A stretch of DNA of 64,000 bases, from positions 62,001 to 126,000 of the forward strand of contig DJMA01000033.1 of the NCBI GenBank assembly GCA_002436415.1. Reading direction: 5' to 3'. The DNA comes from Bdellovibrionaceae bacterium UBA6502 (GTDB taxonomy: Bacteria; Bdellovibrionota; Bdellovibrionia; Bdellovibrionales; UBA840). The notes beneath the pieces were generated by a model. That model ran no database searches. It was not told the origin of the DNA and saw only the letters and a list, made by a program, of their open reading frames with translations. Of the stretch, positions 34,302-43,938 are shown piece after piece (position 1 is the first letter of the stretch; every line of letters starts with the position of its first letter). Position numbers and translations under genes: made by a program.

Positions 34302-35642
34302 ATGAAAAAATTTAAATTATTAATTACAATGCTAACTCTAGCTCCGATCTTTGCTTTCGCACAGTCAGATCTAGAGTCAAGAATCGATGAATTAGAAGAG
34401 AATCAACTTTTGAATATTTTTAGTTTCTCTGGAAACCTAAAGTATATGTATGACTCTCGTCAATTAGAGACAGATGCTGGTGACAAACAAGATGGTAACT
34501 GGAACCGTTTGTCTATGGGGTTCAACGTAGTTGCTAAACCATACGAAGACATTACTTTTTATTCTACATTTAGAATGAGTAAATTCTTTAACACTATTTT
34601 TGGTAATGAGCCTAACGAAGGTGGATTGACTGAATCTAGAAGTTTTACTGGTTCTCAGTTGTATGTTGAGAAGGCTTATGCAGACGTTAAAATGTCTGAT
34701 AGCTTGGTTTTCTCGTTTGGTCGTTTACCAACAATCGAAGGTGTTCCTACAAACTACCATGATGGTAAATCAGTAATGGGTACATATCCATTGATGGCGT
34801 ACTCTGCAACACTAGATGGCTTAGCGTTAACTTATAAGCCTCTTAATAGTCTTGCTCTGCGTATGGTTTACACTCCTTTCCAAGGTGCTCCGACTAACTT
34901 CTCCGCCGAAGATGATGCCAATAATGACGGTGACTCTGATGGTAAGAGAGTGGCTTTTGATACTGAGCCAGTAAATGTAGAAGTAATCACGGCAATGCTT
35001 GATTATACTACCTCTTTTAGCTGGGCTCGAAGTTTTAACGTGGTACTTCAGTACACAGACATTCCAAAGTATGACCTTTATCACGCTGCTACAGGAACTG
35101 CTTCTGGTGGAACGGTTGCTGCGGTACCAAACTCTGGAGTTCATTCTGAAACCACTTTGACAACAATTCACGTTGAGATGTTAGATCTTGCCAATATTGG
35201 TTTGAATCTTTCAGTTTCCCACTTGATGACAGAGAACCTAACAGAAGCGACAGGAGCTTTGGCTACTAGTGATTCTAGCGGTACACAAAAAGGTAGCGGA
35301 ACTCTATTAGCTCTTCAATATGCTGGATTGCAAAATCATATCTTTGGTTTGCATTACCTAAGCTCTACAAAAGAGTACGGAAAGTTTGATTCAATCAATA
35401 ATACTTTAGGTTCAATTGTTAGAGATAGCGGAATGGAATCTTTCATGTCTACTGTCGGTTCTGCTGCGGATGTTTATTACACACATCGCTTCAAGCCAAC
35501 TTTCACTGGAACTTTAGGCTATATGATGCAAGACATCGATGCTGTGAACTGGGGACGTTTTGGACTGACGAATCCTAGTGAATCAGATAGCAGTAAGAAA
35601 AAAATCAACACTGCTTACATGAGACTAAATTTAGATTTCTAA
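34302..35642 (+). CDS. Outer-membrane beta-barrel porin, DUF3373-like
   Basis: A 446-residue protein with a signal peptide (FKLLITMLTLAPIFAFA), a short predicted coiled coil after cleavage (SDLESRIDELEENQ), and then alternating beta strands to the end. It closes with YMRLNLDF, a terminal Phe as expected for BAM-inserted barrels. The FGRLPTIEGVPTNYHDGKSVMGTYP segment resembles DUF3373 proteins, a porin-like family of Gram-negative bacteria. It is expected in the outer membrane, perhaps trimeric. Transport specificity cannot be read from sequence. It is followed by a strong terminator and was probably transcribed with the preceding small gene. Confidence 0.82.
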   Translation: MKKFKLLITMLTLAPIFAFAQSDLESRIDELEENQLLNIFSFSGNLKYMYDSRQLETDAGDKQDGNWNRLSMGFNVVAKPYEDITFYSTFRMSKFFNTIFGNEPNEGGLTESRSFTGSQLYVEKAYADVKMSDSLVFSFGRLPTIEGVPTNYHDGKSVMGTYPLMAYSATLDGLALTYKPLNSLALRMVYTPFQGAPTNFSAEDDANNDGDSDGKRVAFDTEPVNVEVITAMLDYTTSFSWARSFNVVLQYTDIPKYDLYHAATGTASGGTVAAVPNSGVHSETTLTTIHVEMLDLANIGLNLSVSHLMTENLTEATGALATSDSSGTQKGSGTLLALQYAGLQNHIFGLHYLSSTKEYGKFDSINNTLGSIVRDSGMESFMSTVGSAADVYYTHRFKPTFTGTLGYMMQDIDAVNWGRFGLTNPSESDSSKKKINTAYMRLNLDF

Positions 35643-35667
35643 GAAATCTGCTATTTTGTTTTCTAGT

Positions 35668-35700
35668 AAGGCCCTGCATCTCCTTGTAGGGCCTTTTTTT
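35668..35700 (+). terminator. Intrinsic terminator after the porin gene
   Basis: AAGGCCCTGCA pairs with TGTAGGGCCTT, followed by seven T, about 26 bases after the stop. Confidence 0.92.
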
Positions 35701-35898
35701 ATTTCCTTCTTTTATGTTTAATTTCGGAAAGTCCCAGGGTCCATTTTTTATTCGCAACAGAGAAAACGAAAAAAGCTCAATCTTTGCTTAAAAAATATGC
35801 TCTCATGATGAAGGAGCCCATGGCTTTTTTCTGTTTCGCTTCAATAAATTGATCTTTTCCGGCAAATGAGCTACCTAATGCCATTGAAGGAGAATGTT

Positions 35899-37152
35899 AT
35901 GAGTTTAGATATGGCTGCTTTGATTGCGGTATTGGTCCTGGTTTCCTTGAGTGCTTTGTTTGCTTTTCGTCAAAGAAGAAAAGGGGAGCGCCTTAAGGCT
36001 AAGTCACAAGAAGCTTTAGAAAAGAGAAATTTAGATCCTCGTATTGAAGAAATAAAGCAAATTGATGAAAAAGAAACTGAGTCTAAATTAAGCCAAAGCT
36101 CATCCTCTGAAGCTCCTGCTGAGATTATTGAAATCCCTGTTCCAGTGGAAACGCCTGAGACTGAAGCTCTTGAGCAAATATCCAAAGAGCGAGCGGTAGA
36201 GCCAGAAGAACAAGAGCTGGCTGCAAGTGTTGATCAGGCTCTTGAGAATACCCGAAAAGGTTTTTGGGGACGAATTCAAAACCTATTTGGCTCTGGTGAG
36301 CAAGTTGATATGGAGGCCATCGAAGAGGTTTTGTACACCAGTGATCTTGGCCCAAGGACGGTTCAGCATTTGATGGAAAAAATGGAAGAGAGCATCGGAA
36401 AGGCTGGCAAAAATGACGAAGAGGCAATTCGTGCAGCTATAAAAGCAGAGATGCTACAAATACTGGAAGAGGTTCAAGGGGAGGATGAGGAGCAGTTAGC
36501 TGGTCTAGAGTACGAACTCCTTGATGACAATGAGCAAAGTATTCGTCCAATCGTTTGGATGGTGGTTGGGGTGAATGGTTCCGGAAAAACGACAAGCATT
36601 GGTAAGATGGCAAATATCCTGGCAGCCGAAGGAAAAAAAGTAATGTTGGCTGCGGGCGACACTTTTAGGGCAGCAGCGGACGCACAGTTAAAAGTTTGGT
36701 CGGAAAGAGCGGGTGTGGAGTTATTCAGTCCTGAGAATGTAAAAGACCCAAGTGCCGTGGCTTTTGATGCTTGTAAAAGTGCTTTGGCCAAAAACTGCGA
36801 TCATGTAATAGTGGATACAGCAGGTAGGTTGCATACCCAAAACAACTTAATGGAAGAATTGAAAAAAATGAAACGCGTGGTGGACAAAGCCATCCCTGGT
36901 GCGCCTCATGAAACGATTTTGGTTCTAGATGCAAACAATGGTCAAAACGCATTGATCCAGGCGAGAGAGTTTCATCAAGCCCTTGATTTAACGGGTGTGA
37001 TTTTAACGAAAATGGATGGCAGTGCAAAAGGCGGAGTTGTTTTTGGCGTTGCCCATGAGTTGTCCTTGCCAATTAAACGCATTGGGATTGGTGAAAAAAT
37101 AGAAGACCTTAGGAGTTTTCACGCCAAAGAATTTGTAGACGCGATCATTTAA
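35899..37152 (+). CDS. ftsY: Signal recognition particle receptor FtsY
   Basis: A 417-residue protein starting at ATG 35899 (GAAGGAGA upstream), with an N-terminal membrane helix (AALIAVLVLVSLSALFAF) and an acidic linker of ~85 residues. The NG domain follows: VGVNGSGKTTSIGKMA (P-loop, residue ~220), DTFRAAADAQL, DTAGRLHTQNNLMEEL and LTKMDGSAKGG. It docks ribosome-SRP complexes at the membrane. The N-terminal membrane anchor, present in only part of the FtsY family, makes it an integral membrane version. Confidence 0.96.
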   Translation: MSLDMAALIAVLVLVSLSALFAFRQRRKGERLKAKSQEALEKRNLDPRIEEIKQIDEKETESKLSQSSSSEAPAEIIEIPVPVETPETEALEQISKERAVEPEEQELAASVDQALENTRKGFWGRIQNLFGSGEQVDMEAIEEVLYTSDLGPRTVQHLMEKMEESIGKAGKNDEEAIRAAIKAEMLQILEEVQGEDEEQLAGLEYELLDDNEQSIRPIVWMVVGVNGSGKTTSIGKMANILAAEGKKVMLAAGDTFRAAADAQLKVWSERAGVELFSPENVKDPSAVAFDACKSALAKNCDHVIVDTAGRLHTQNNLMEELKKMKRVVDKAIPGAPHETILVLDANNGQNALIQAREFHQALDLTGVILTKMDGSAKGGVVFGVAHELSLPIKRIGIGEKIEDLRSFHAKEFVDAII

Positions 37153-37162
37153 AAATAAATCT

Positions 37163-37190
37163 AAAGGACTCTGATGAGTCCTTTTTTTTT
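37163..37190 (+). terminator. Intrinsic terminator after ftsY
   Basis: AAAGGACTC, loop TGAT, GAGTCCTTT, followed by more T, ten bases after the ftsY stop. Confidence 0.93.
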
Positions 37191-37267
37191 AGAGCTAATG
37201 CCTAAAAAATTTTAAGACCAAAAATTATACATTGCCGCATTTGTTTAATTTCTGTTAGTATTGATCT

Positions 37268-38893
37268 ATGAGCCTGGATACGCATTCGAACGTCATAATT
37301 TTATTTTTTGGAATCACATTATTTCTTTATGGAATGAAAGAAGCTTCCAACAATCTACAAAAGTTAATGGCAAACCGTATTCGTGATCTTTTGGCCAAGT
37401 TGTCAAACCAAAAATTTGCCAGCTTGTTTTTAGGGACTTTGTTGACGGTGTTTTTACAAAGTGCCGGTGCGGTTACTAGTATGCTTGTCAATTTAGGGGC
37501 TGCAGGGGTTTTTACTTTAAAAGATGTAATGCCTATTATCTTAGGTTCTGCCATAGGTAGTACTATCACGGTACAATTGATTTCCTTTAAGTTAGCAAAT
37601 TTTGGTTTCGGTATTTTCATCACTTGTTTCGTGGCAAATTATCTTTCCAATTCAGAGAAGGTAAAAAGAATTACTGGGGTTGGTCTTGGTTTTGGTTTGC
37701 TCTTTGTGGGAATGGAGTTGATGGGAGTTGGTGCAAAAAGCATTGCTCATATCGATATCGTAGTTAAAGTTTTTGAAGCTCTTTCTGAGTCGCCAGCAAC
37801 TACGGTTATTATTACCACCATCTTTACCGCATTTGTTCAATCGAGCTCAGTGGTACTTGGTTTTTGTATGAGTTTGGTAGCGTCAGGAATTATTGATATG
37901 GACAATGCCATATACTGGATTTTCGGAGCAAATTTAGGAACCACGGGTACCGCTTTGTTGGCTAGTATGGGCGGCAATCACATTTCGAGGCAAATCGCTT
38001 GGTCTAATGTTTTTTATAAAGTAGGTGCCGTATTAATTTTTGTTTTTATCACTAAGGAAGTTTTGTTATTTGCAGAAGTTTTTTCTAGTGATGGTAGTCG
38101 CCATATCGCAAATACGCATACAATTTTTAACATCATCTCGGCCATCGTCTTTTTACCGTTTGTAAATTATGGCGCTAATTGGGTCGAGAGACTGTTTCCT
38201 CCTTCCAAAAAAGATCGTCCTTATCAGCCTAAGTTCATTAACCGTGAAGGCTTAGAAAGACCTGCTTTGGCCATCGCCCAAACGCATCGAGAAATTCTCC
38301 GAATGGGAGATGTGGTTTTGAGCATGCTAAAAGATGTGATTGATCTTTTTAACAACGACGACCCTGAAATGGTTGTGAGCATTCGTGAGCGAGACAATAA
38401 GGTTGATATTTTGCAAAGCGAGATCAAAGCCTTTCTGGTGCGATTGGGTGACGATGAGGGCTTAAACTCACAATTGGTTCACAATATTTCTTTTGTTTGT
38501 GATTTAGAGAGTGCCGCTGACGTTATTGAAAAAAACATTTTAGATGCAGCTGTAAAAGCGAATAATTTAAAATTAAATTTTTCTGATGAAGGTTGGGAAG
38601 AAATCACTGAACTGCATTCTATGGTTTATGATCTAGGTCTGAAAGTGATGACATGTTTTCAGCTTGAAGATTACGTTTTGGCCAATGAAATCATCAATTT
38701 GAAGAGAGAGATTCGTCGCGTGGAGAACGACTTTCGAAGTTCCCATTATGAGCGCTTAAACAAGGGGCTTCGTAAAAGTGAATCAACAAGCTCTATTCAT
38801 TTAGATCTACTTTCAGATTTACGCCGAGTATCGGGGCTAATGACCAATCAAATCTACGAAATTCTAAGAATGCATGACCAAAAATCTAAATAA
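37268..38893 (+). CDS. Na/Pi cotransporter family protein with PhoU-like C-terminus
   Basis: A 541-residue protein. The first ~330 residues form an inverted-repeat membrane domain of the NptA/YjbB type: LFLYGMKEASNNLQKL, then LTVFLQSAGAVTSMLVNLGAAG in the first half and FTAFVQSSSVVLGFCMSLV in the second. The QSS motif is intact in the second half but reads QSAG in the first. Residues ~350-540 are helical with two PhoU-like repeats. The family exports or takes up phosphate with sodium. The start has no strong ribosome binding site. It is monocistronic. Confidence 0.9.
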   Translation: MSLDTHSNVIILFFGITLFLYGMKEASNNLQKLMANRIRDLLAKLSNQKFASLFLGTLLTVFLQSAGAVTSMLVNLGAAGVFTLKDVMPIILGSAIGSTITVQLISFKLANFGFGIFITCFVANYLSNSEKVKRITGVGLGFGLLFVGMELMGVGAKSIAHIDIVVKVFEALSESPATTVIITTIFTAFVQSSSVVLGFCMSLVASGIIDMDNAIYWIFGANLGTTGTALLASMGGNHISRQIAWSNVFYKVGAVLIFVFITKEVLLFAEVFSSDGSRHIANTHTIFNIISAIVFLPFVNYGANWVERLFPPSKKDRPYQPKFINREGLERPALAIAQTHREILRMGDVVLSMLKDVIDLFNNDDPEMVVSIRERDNKVDILQSEIKAFLVRLGDDEGLNSQLVHNISFVCDLESAADVIEKNILDAAVKANNLKLNFSDEGWEEITELHSMVYDLGLKVMTCFQLEDYVLANEIINLKREIRRVENDFRSSHYERLNKGLRKSESTSSIHLDLLSDLRRVSGLMTNQIYEILRMHDQKSK

Positions 38894-39288
38894 AGTAGCT
38901 CGTTCAGTAGGCTTCTAAACTGTTTTCTAGTTAATTTCATTGGTCTGATTTTGTGCTGAAACTTTGAGCGTAAAAATCATCTTTTTCTTGAAAATAGAAT
39001 TTTTTAAGCTGAGCAAAATGGTCCTCAAAGATAAGGAGCCTTTGAGTAGAGAATAGGGAAGTTTGGTCTAGCAGGGATGAAGCTTGAAAATCAGTAGATG
39101 ATTAAATAAATGGCTCAAAGTAGAACAATTACTGCTTAAAATTGCATGACCCAAGTCCTCTTATTGACCATAGGCCAAATTCACAAATAAATAGTCAGAT
39201 ATTTAGTCTTATCGGTGACTTAGCAATTGCAATCTACCTGAGAATTCAGTAGCATAATAGAGAAATTAACAAGGTGTGCTAGATACCA
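38894..39288. other. Gene-free region upstream of zapA
   Basis: 395 bases with no supported gene. A short hairpin (CTCAAAG ... CTTTGAG) lies near 39033-39055 without a U-tract. In many proteobacteria the 6S RNA gene lies beside zapA and fthC; I see no 6S-like long hairpin here. Confidence 0.45.
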
Positions 39289-39615
39289 ATGAGTACAGAA
39301 GTTTTAAAAGAATCAGAAGAAGCAAATAAAAATTTTAATGTAGAGATCGCAGGCATTTCTCTTAAGCTGCGTACGAATCACCCAAAAGAGGTGGTTGATG
39401 AGCTTGTTCGATTCGTTGACGGTAGATGTAGAAGGGCGATGAACGCCAGCAGAAAGACAAATGTAGAAACGGCTGCAGTTTTAGCGGCCCTTAGTATTGC
39501 GGAAGATCTGTTTAGTCTCAAACAAGAGACCAAACAGAGCCTTGATCGATTGTCGATAAATACCGGAAAACTCTTATCCCAATTGGAATCTTCAGGCACC
39601 AACAAACAATCTTAG
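39289..39615 (+). CDS. zapA: Cell division protein ZapA
   Basis: A 108-residue protein with the ZapA pattern: a short N-terminal beta region (NVEIAGISLKLRTNHPKEVVDELVRFVDGRC) and a C-terminal coiled coil with ETAAVLAALSIAEDLFSLKQE. ZapA cross-links FtsZ protofilaments in the division ring. It starts a tight cluster zapA-fthC-rny; the first pair is the same neighbour pair seen in E. coli. Confidence 0.93.
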   Translation: MSTEVLKESEEANKNFNVEIAGISLKLRTNHPKEVVDELVRFVDGRCRRAMNASRKTNVETAAVLAALSIAEDLFSLKQETKQSLDRLSINTGKLLSQLESSGTNKQS

Positions 39616-39633
39616 TAAGTTGAGGCCTTCCCT

Positions 39634-40251
39634 ATGGGAAATCCATTAAGAAGTGAGATATCTATCTCCGAGCAAAAAAATCATTTACGCGCTGATTTTA
39701 AGGCGAAGCTGTCTTTGTTGAGCAAGGACCAAATTGATCGAGGCTCGGAAAAAATCGCTAAAAACCTTGAGAGTCTAATTGAGCAAAACTCTACTTGGCA
39801 AAAGCTGGGTGCCTTTTACCCATTGGCTAGCGAACCCAATCTTCTTTCAGTTTACAAGAAGCTATTAAAGAAAAACAAATCTCTATTTTTCCCAAAAACA
39901 CGAGAAGAAGGGGAAATGGATTTTTATAATGTTTCTGATGATCTTGAATTATCAAGTTTTCAGAAAGCAAAATTGAATATCATGGAGCCTAGATCTGAGC
40001 AAAAAGTTCAAGCGTCTAGTCTTCAGTGCTTGATCATTCCAGGTCTGGCTTTTGATGAAAATGCAAATCGTTTGGGGCGAGGAGCTGGTTTTTACGACCG
40101 TTACCTTGCAAACACCAAAGGGGCAAAAATTGGTGTGGCCTTCAGCGAGCAGGTTTCAAAAGAGGATTTAGTTTGGGATGAGTTTGATCAAAAATTAGAT
40201 TTTTTGGTGACAGATGAGAAGGTTTATCACTGGGAAAGGATGTTAAAATGA
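39634..40251 (+). CDS. fthC: 5-formyltetrahydrofolate cyclo-ligase
   Basis: A 205-residue protein with the signature LIIPGLAFDENANRLGRGAGFYDRYL (residues ~132-157) and an N-terminal KNHLRADFKAKLSLLS basic segment. It converts 5-formyl-THF with ATP to 5,10-methenyl-THF. It overlaps rny by four bases (ATGA) and lies 18 bases after zapA, so translation is coupled. The order matches zapA-ygfA elsewhere, but without the 6S RNA gene between. Confidence 0.93.
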   Translation: MGNPLRSEISISEQKNHLRADFKAKLSLLSKDQIDRGSEKIAKNLESLIEQNSTWQKLGAFYPLASEPNLLSVYKKLLKKNKSLFFPKTREEGEMDFYNVSDDLELSSFQKAKLNIMEPRSEQKVQASSLQCLIIPGLAFDENANRLGRGAGFYDRYLANTKGAKIGVAFSEQVSKEDLVWDEFDQKLDFLVTDEKVYHWERMLK

Positions 40252-41825
40252 CAGAAGTGATTTGGCTAGGAGCCGGTTCAGTAGCTGGTATATTGGCTGG
40301 TGTATTTGGATCTGCTTTTTTCGTAAAAATGAATAACAAAAAACAAGTCAACAACGCTGAAAAAGAAGCTGAGCGCATTGTAAGTCGTGCCAAGAAAGAA
40401 GCACACAAAGCGACAAAAGACATTGAAAGAAAAGCAAAACAAGATAGCGATAAAATCCGTTCTAAAGCGGAAGGCGATATTAAAAATCGTCGCAAAGAGC
40501 TAGATAAAATGGAGCAGTCTCTTAAGGATAAAGAAAACAACCTAAAAAGAGATATGGACAGCAAGCGCGATAAACTTTCTAACAAAGAAAGAGATATCGC
40601 TGATCGTGAAGAAAAAGTAGCGATTGCAAAAAAGCAAGTAGAAGAGCAGGAAGAGAAAAAGAAAGCCTTAGAACTTGAGCTAAGAAAAAAGCTTGAGACA
40701 GTTTCTAATTTTTCTGAAGACGAGGCAAAGAGACAGCTTCTAGATCTTGTAAAAGATGAAGCAAAAGTTGAGTCTAGTAAATTGGCGAACCGTATCGAGG
40801 AAGAAGCAAAAGCAAATGCAGAGGCTGAGGCAAAACGATTGATCTCAATGGCCATTTCTAGATATAGCGGTGAATATGTTGTAGAGAGAAGTGTTTCAGT
40901 AGTTGAGCTTCCTAACGAAGAAATGAAGGGTAAAATCATTGGACGTGAAGGAAGAAACATTCGCGCTTTGGAGACTTCTTGCGGTGTAGATTTGATCATC
41001 GATGATACTCCCGAGGCGGTTGTGATTTCTGGTTTCGACCCAGTTCGACGTGAAATTGCTAGAAGAACTTTAGAAAAATTAATTGAAGACGGGCGTATTC
41101 ACCCCGCAAGAATCGAAGAGATTTTAACCAAAGAAAAACAAGAGCTTTTCAAAAGCATCTTAGCTGACGGAGAACAAGCTTGTTTTGATTTAGGGATTTC
41201 AGATGTACACCCAGAGATCATGAAGTTGATTGGTTCCCTTCGTTATCGTACTTCTTACACGCAAAATAACTATCCACACTCAATTGAGGTTGGATTTTTA
41301 GCTGGTATGATGGCTGCCGAACTTGGTGCTGATGTTAAATTGGCAAGAAGATCTGCTCTTTTACACGATATTGGAAAGACACTTGATCATAGTATCTCTG
41401 GTTCTCATGCCGTTATTGGTGCTGACTTTGCCAAAAAGTATGGAGAGTCTGAGCAGGTGGTTCACGCAATTCGTGCTCACCATGAGGATGAGAAACCAAG
41501 AACAATCTACGCTTTCCTAACACAAGCGGCTGATGCTTTGAGTGGTGCAAGACCAGGTGCTCGTCGTCAAATGATGGAAGCCTACATCAATCGTCTTGAA
41601 GACCTTGAGAGTATCGCCAATAGCTTTGATGGCGTGATTCGCTCTTATGCCTTACAGGCGGGTAGAGAGATTCGTGTAATCGTTGAGGGAGCTAAGGTAA
41701 CGGATGATCAGGCAGTGATGCTAAGTCGTGATATCGCTAAAAAGATTGAGCGTGAGTTAACTTATCCTGGGCAAATTAAGGTTTCTGTAATTCGTGAAAT
41801 CCGTGCCATTGAACACGCTAGATAG
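40248..41825 (+). CDS. rny: Ribonuclease Y
   Basis: A 525-residue protein, the normal length. The N-terminal membrane helix (VIWLGAGSVAGILAGVFGSAFFV) is followed by a long basic coiled coil (residues 30-200), a KH domain (GKIIGREGRNIRALE), and an HD domain with LLHDIGKTLDH near residue 375. It starts mRNA decay at the membrane. Presence of RNase Y suggests a degradosome of the Gram-positive style; RNase E is not visible in this window but may exist elsewhere. tyrS follows 19 bases later. Confidence 0.97.
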   Translation: MTEVIWLGAGSVAGILAGVFGSAFFVKMNNKKQVNNAEKEAERIVSRAKKEAHKATKDIERKAKQDSDKIRSKAEGDIKNRRKELDKMEQSLKDKENNLKRDMDSKRDKLSNKERDIADREEKVAIAKKQVEEQEEKKKALELELRKKLETVSNFSEDEAKRQLLDLVKDEAKVESSKLANRIEEEAKANAEAEAKRLISMAISRYSGEYVVERSVSVVELPNEEMKGKIIGREGRNIRALETSCGVDLIIDDTPEAVVISGFDPVRREIARRTLEKLIEDGRIHPARIEEILTKEKQELFKSILADGEQACFDLGISDVHPEIMKLIGSLRYRTSYTQNNYPHSIEVGFLAGMMAAELGADVKLARRSALLHDIGKTLDHSISGSHAVIGADFAKKYGESEQVVHAIRAHHEDEKPRTIYAFLTQAADALSGARPGARRQMMEAYINRLEDLESIANSFDGVIRSYALQAGREIRVIVEGAKVTDDQAVMLSRDIAKKIERELTYPGQIKVSVIREIRAIEHAR

Positions 41826-41844
41826 TAAAGAAAGAGAGTAATTC

Positions 41845-43071
41845 ATGGCTTTTTTGAGTCCAGAAGAACAGTTAGAACGCATTCGTCATGCAAGTGTAGA
41901 TCTTGTTTCAGAAGAAGAGCTTCTTAAAAAACTAAAAAAGAGTTTTGAAAAAAATCAACCACTTAGAATTAAACTCGGGATGGATCCAAGCCGTCCCGAT
42001 CTTCATTTAGGTCACTATGTGGTTTTAAATAAGATGCGAATTTTCCAGGAGCTTGGTCATCATATCATTTTTTTAATCGGTGATTTCACCGCAATGATCG
42101 GTGATCCAACAGGGAAGAACGAAACTCGACCTGCTTTAAGTAAAGAAGAGGTTGTTGAAAACTCTAAAACCTACGCAAAACAGGTGTTTAAAATTTTAGA
42201 TCCTGAAAAAACGGAAATCGCTTACAACTCCACATGGATGGAAAAATTTAATGCCACTGATTTTATTAAATTAGCGGGGCATTACACTGTAGCTCGAATG
42301 ATTGAGCGTGATGATTTCACTAAGAGATTTTCAAATAACCAACCCATTTCTTTACACGAGTTTTTATACCCATTGGTTCAGGGATATGATTCAGTGGCAT
42401 TAAAGTCTGATATCGAGCTAGGTGGAAGTGATCAAAGATTTAATCTATTAGTGGGCCGAGATCTGCAAAAGGCTTACGGGCAAGAACCACAATGCATTTT
42501 AACGATGCCAATTTTAGAAGGTCTTGATGGCGTTCAAAAAATGTCGAAGTCTTTAGACAACTATATAGGCTTAGAAGACACTCCAAAAGATATGTTTGGA
42601 AAGTCGATGCGAGTGTCTGATGAATTAATGATTCGTTACTATGAGCTCTTAACAGACTTTACTCAGGATGATTTAGAGAAACTTAAGAGTGATTTGGCCT
42701 CAGGTGCACTTCATCCAAGAAATGCCAAAGTAAATTTAGCCAAATTAATAGTGGCTCGGTTTTACGATCAAAGCACTGCCGATGCAGCAGAAGCTGAATT
42801 TAATGAGATTTTTGTAAACAAAGGTCTTCCTGATGAAATTCCTGAAAGTAAGATGGAAGCAAGATCTGAGTCTATACCTCTTCCTAATCTTTTAAGTGAG
42901 TTAGGGATGACAGCCTCTAATGGTGAAGCACGACGCTTGATCAAAGGTGGAGGAGTGAAGATTGACGGTGAGAAGGTGGATGATGAAAAGTACTCTATGG
43001 AGCTTTCTAGTGGCCTTGATGTCGTGATTCGCGCCGGTAAAAAGAAATTTTTAAGACTCATTGTGGAGTAA
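41845..43071 (+). CDS. tyrS: Tyrosyl-tRNA synthetase
   Basis: A 408-residue class I synthetase with the HIGH-equivalent GMDPSRPDLHLGHY (residues ~43-56), KMSKSLDNYIGL (~residue 232), and a C-terminal S4 RNA-binding domain (GEARRLIKGGGVKIDGEKVDDEKY). The arrangement LGMDPSRPDLHLGH is of the TyrZ-like subclass. It activates tyrosine for tRNA-Tyr. The ferredoxin gene starts three bases after its stop, with its ribosome binding site GGAG inside the tyrS end. Confidence 0.96.
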   Translation: MAFLSPEEQLERIRHASVDLVSEEELLKKLKKSFEKNQPLRIKLGMDPSRPDLHLGHYVVLNKMRIFQELGHHIIFLIGDFTAMIGDPTGKNETRPALSKEEVVENSKTYAKQVFKILDPEKTEIAYNSTWMEKFNATDFIKLAGHYTVARMIERDDFTKRFSNNQPISLHEFLYPLVQGYDSVALKSDIELGGSDQRFNLLVGRDLQKAYGQEPQCILTMPILEGLDGVQKMSKSLDNYIGLEDTPKDMFGKSMRVSDELMIRYYELLTDFTQDDLEKLKSDLASGALHPRNAKVNLAKLIVARFYDQSTADAAEAEFNEIFVNKGLPDEIPESKMEARSESIPLPNLLSELGMTASNGEARRLIKGGGVKIDGEKVDDEKYSMELSSGLDVVIRAGKKKFLRLIVE

Positions 43072-43074
43072 TAA

Positions 43075-43938
43075 ATGAAAATCAAATTTGTTCCACAAAA
43101 TATAGAAGTGGAAGTAGATAGTAATAAATCGGTTTTGGAAATTGCCAAAGAGGCAGGAGTACAAATTAAGTCGGTTTGTGGAGGCACCCCAAGTTGTGCG
43201 GAATGCAAGGTGCAAATCGCCCAAGGGGAGTACAATGTTTTACCGCCATCAGATCGAGAAATTAGCCTTATTGGTACAGCTCATTTTGTAGACCACTCTC
43301 GTTTAAGTTGTCAGTTAAAATGTTTTGGTGACGTTACCATTGACCTTAACGAGCAAGTTGAAAAACAGGCCTCGGGAGCTTATGCAAAGAAACCACGAGG
43401 AAAGGCGCAAAAAGCAGAAGGCGAAGAAAGCCATGCGGTGGAAGGTTCGATCCTATTGGGCGGATCAGATTTAGATATGTTTGGTGCTTCGACTCAGGTT
43501 GGAATTGATAGAACCAATGAGCGAAGAGCCGTTGAAGTTTTTGATGAAGATGAAACGAAGAGAGCCTTAGAGCAAATTCGTCGTAAGCGAGAGCGTGAAA
43601 AACAAAATCGCAAAGAAGATGATGGCGATGATGAATACATCAAAAAATTAAGAAGCCGTAATAAAAAATTTCAAACCTATGGCGAAGCGGACGATGAAGA
43701 AGATGTGTCGTCTAAGTCCGGGCAGTCAAAAAAAACTGGCGGAAAAAACCAAAGAAACTCCAAGTCTGGCAATCAAAAACCAAGAAGAGACAATCGGTCA
43801 AAAAATTCTCAACAGGGGCAAAAAGCTAAGGCTAAGTCTGGAGATTCATCGGCGAAAAATAAAGGCCCAAGAAAACCTAGGCCTAAAAATAATAGAAATA
43901 AAAACAACTCGAATAAAAGTAAAAACACTCAAAGTTAA
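43075..43938 (+). CDS. [2Fe-2S] ferredoxin-like protein with long basic tail
   Basis: A 287-residue protein. Residues 1-95 are an adrenodoxin/FdxB-type [2Fe-2S] domain with three cysteines in CGGTPSCAEC and a fourth available in SCQLKC. From ~95 the sequence becomes low-complexity and charged; the last ~90 residues are almost only Lys, Arg, Asn, Gln and Ser (for example NRNKNNSNKSKNTQS). Such basic tails usually bind nucleic acid or ribosomes, which is odd for an electron carrier. It is coupled to tyrS. Its stop overlaps the convergent hydrolase gene. The redox partner and target are unknown. Confidence 0.85.
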   Translation: MKIKFVPQNIEVEVDSNKSVLEIAKEAGVQIKSVCGGTPSCAECKVQIAQGEYNVLPPSDREISLIGTAHFVDHSRLSCQLKCFGDVTIDLNEQVEKQASGAYAKKPRGKAQKAEGEESHAVEGSILLGGSDLDMFGASTQVGIDRTNERRAVEVFDEDETKRALEQIRRKREREKQNRKEDDGDDEYIKKLRSRNKKFQTYGEADDEEDVSSKSGQSKKTGGKNQRNSKSGNQKPRRDNRSKNSQQGQKAKAKSGDSSAKNKGPRKPRPKNNRNKNNSNKSKNTQS

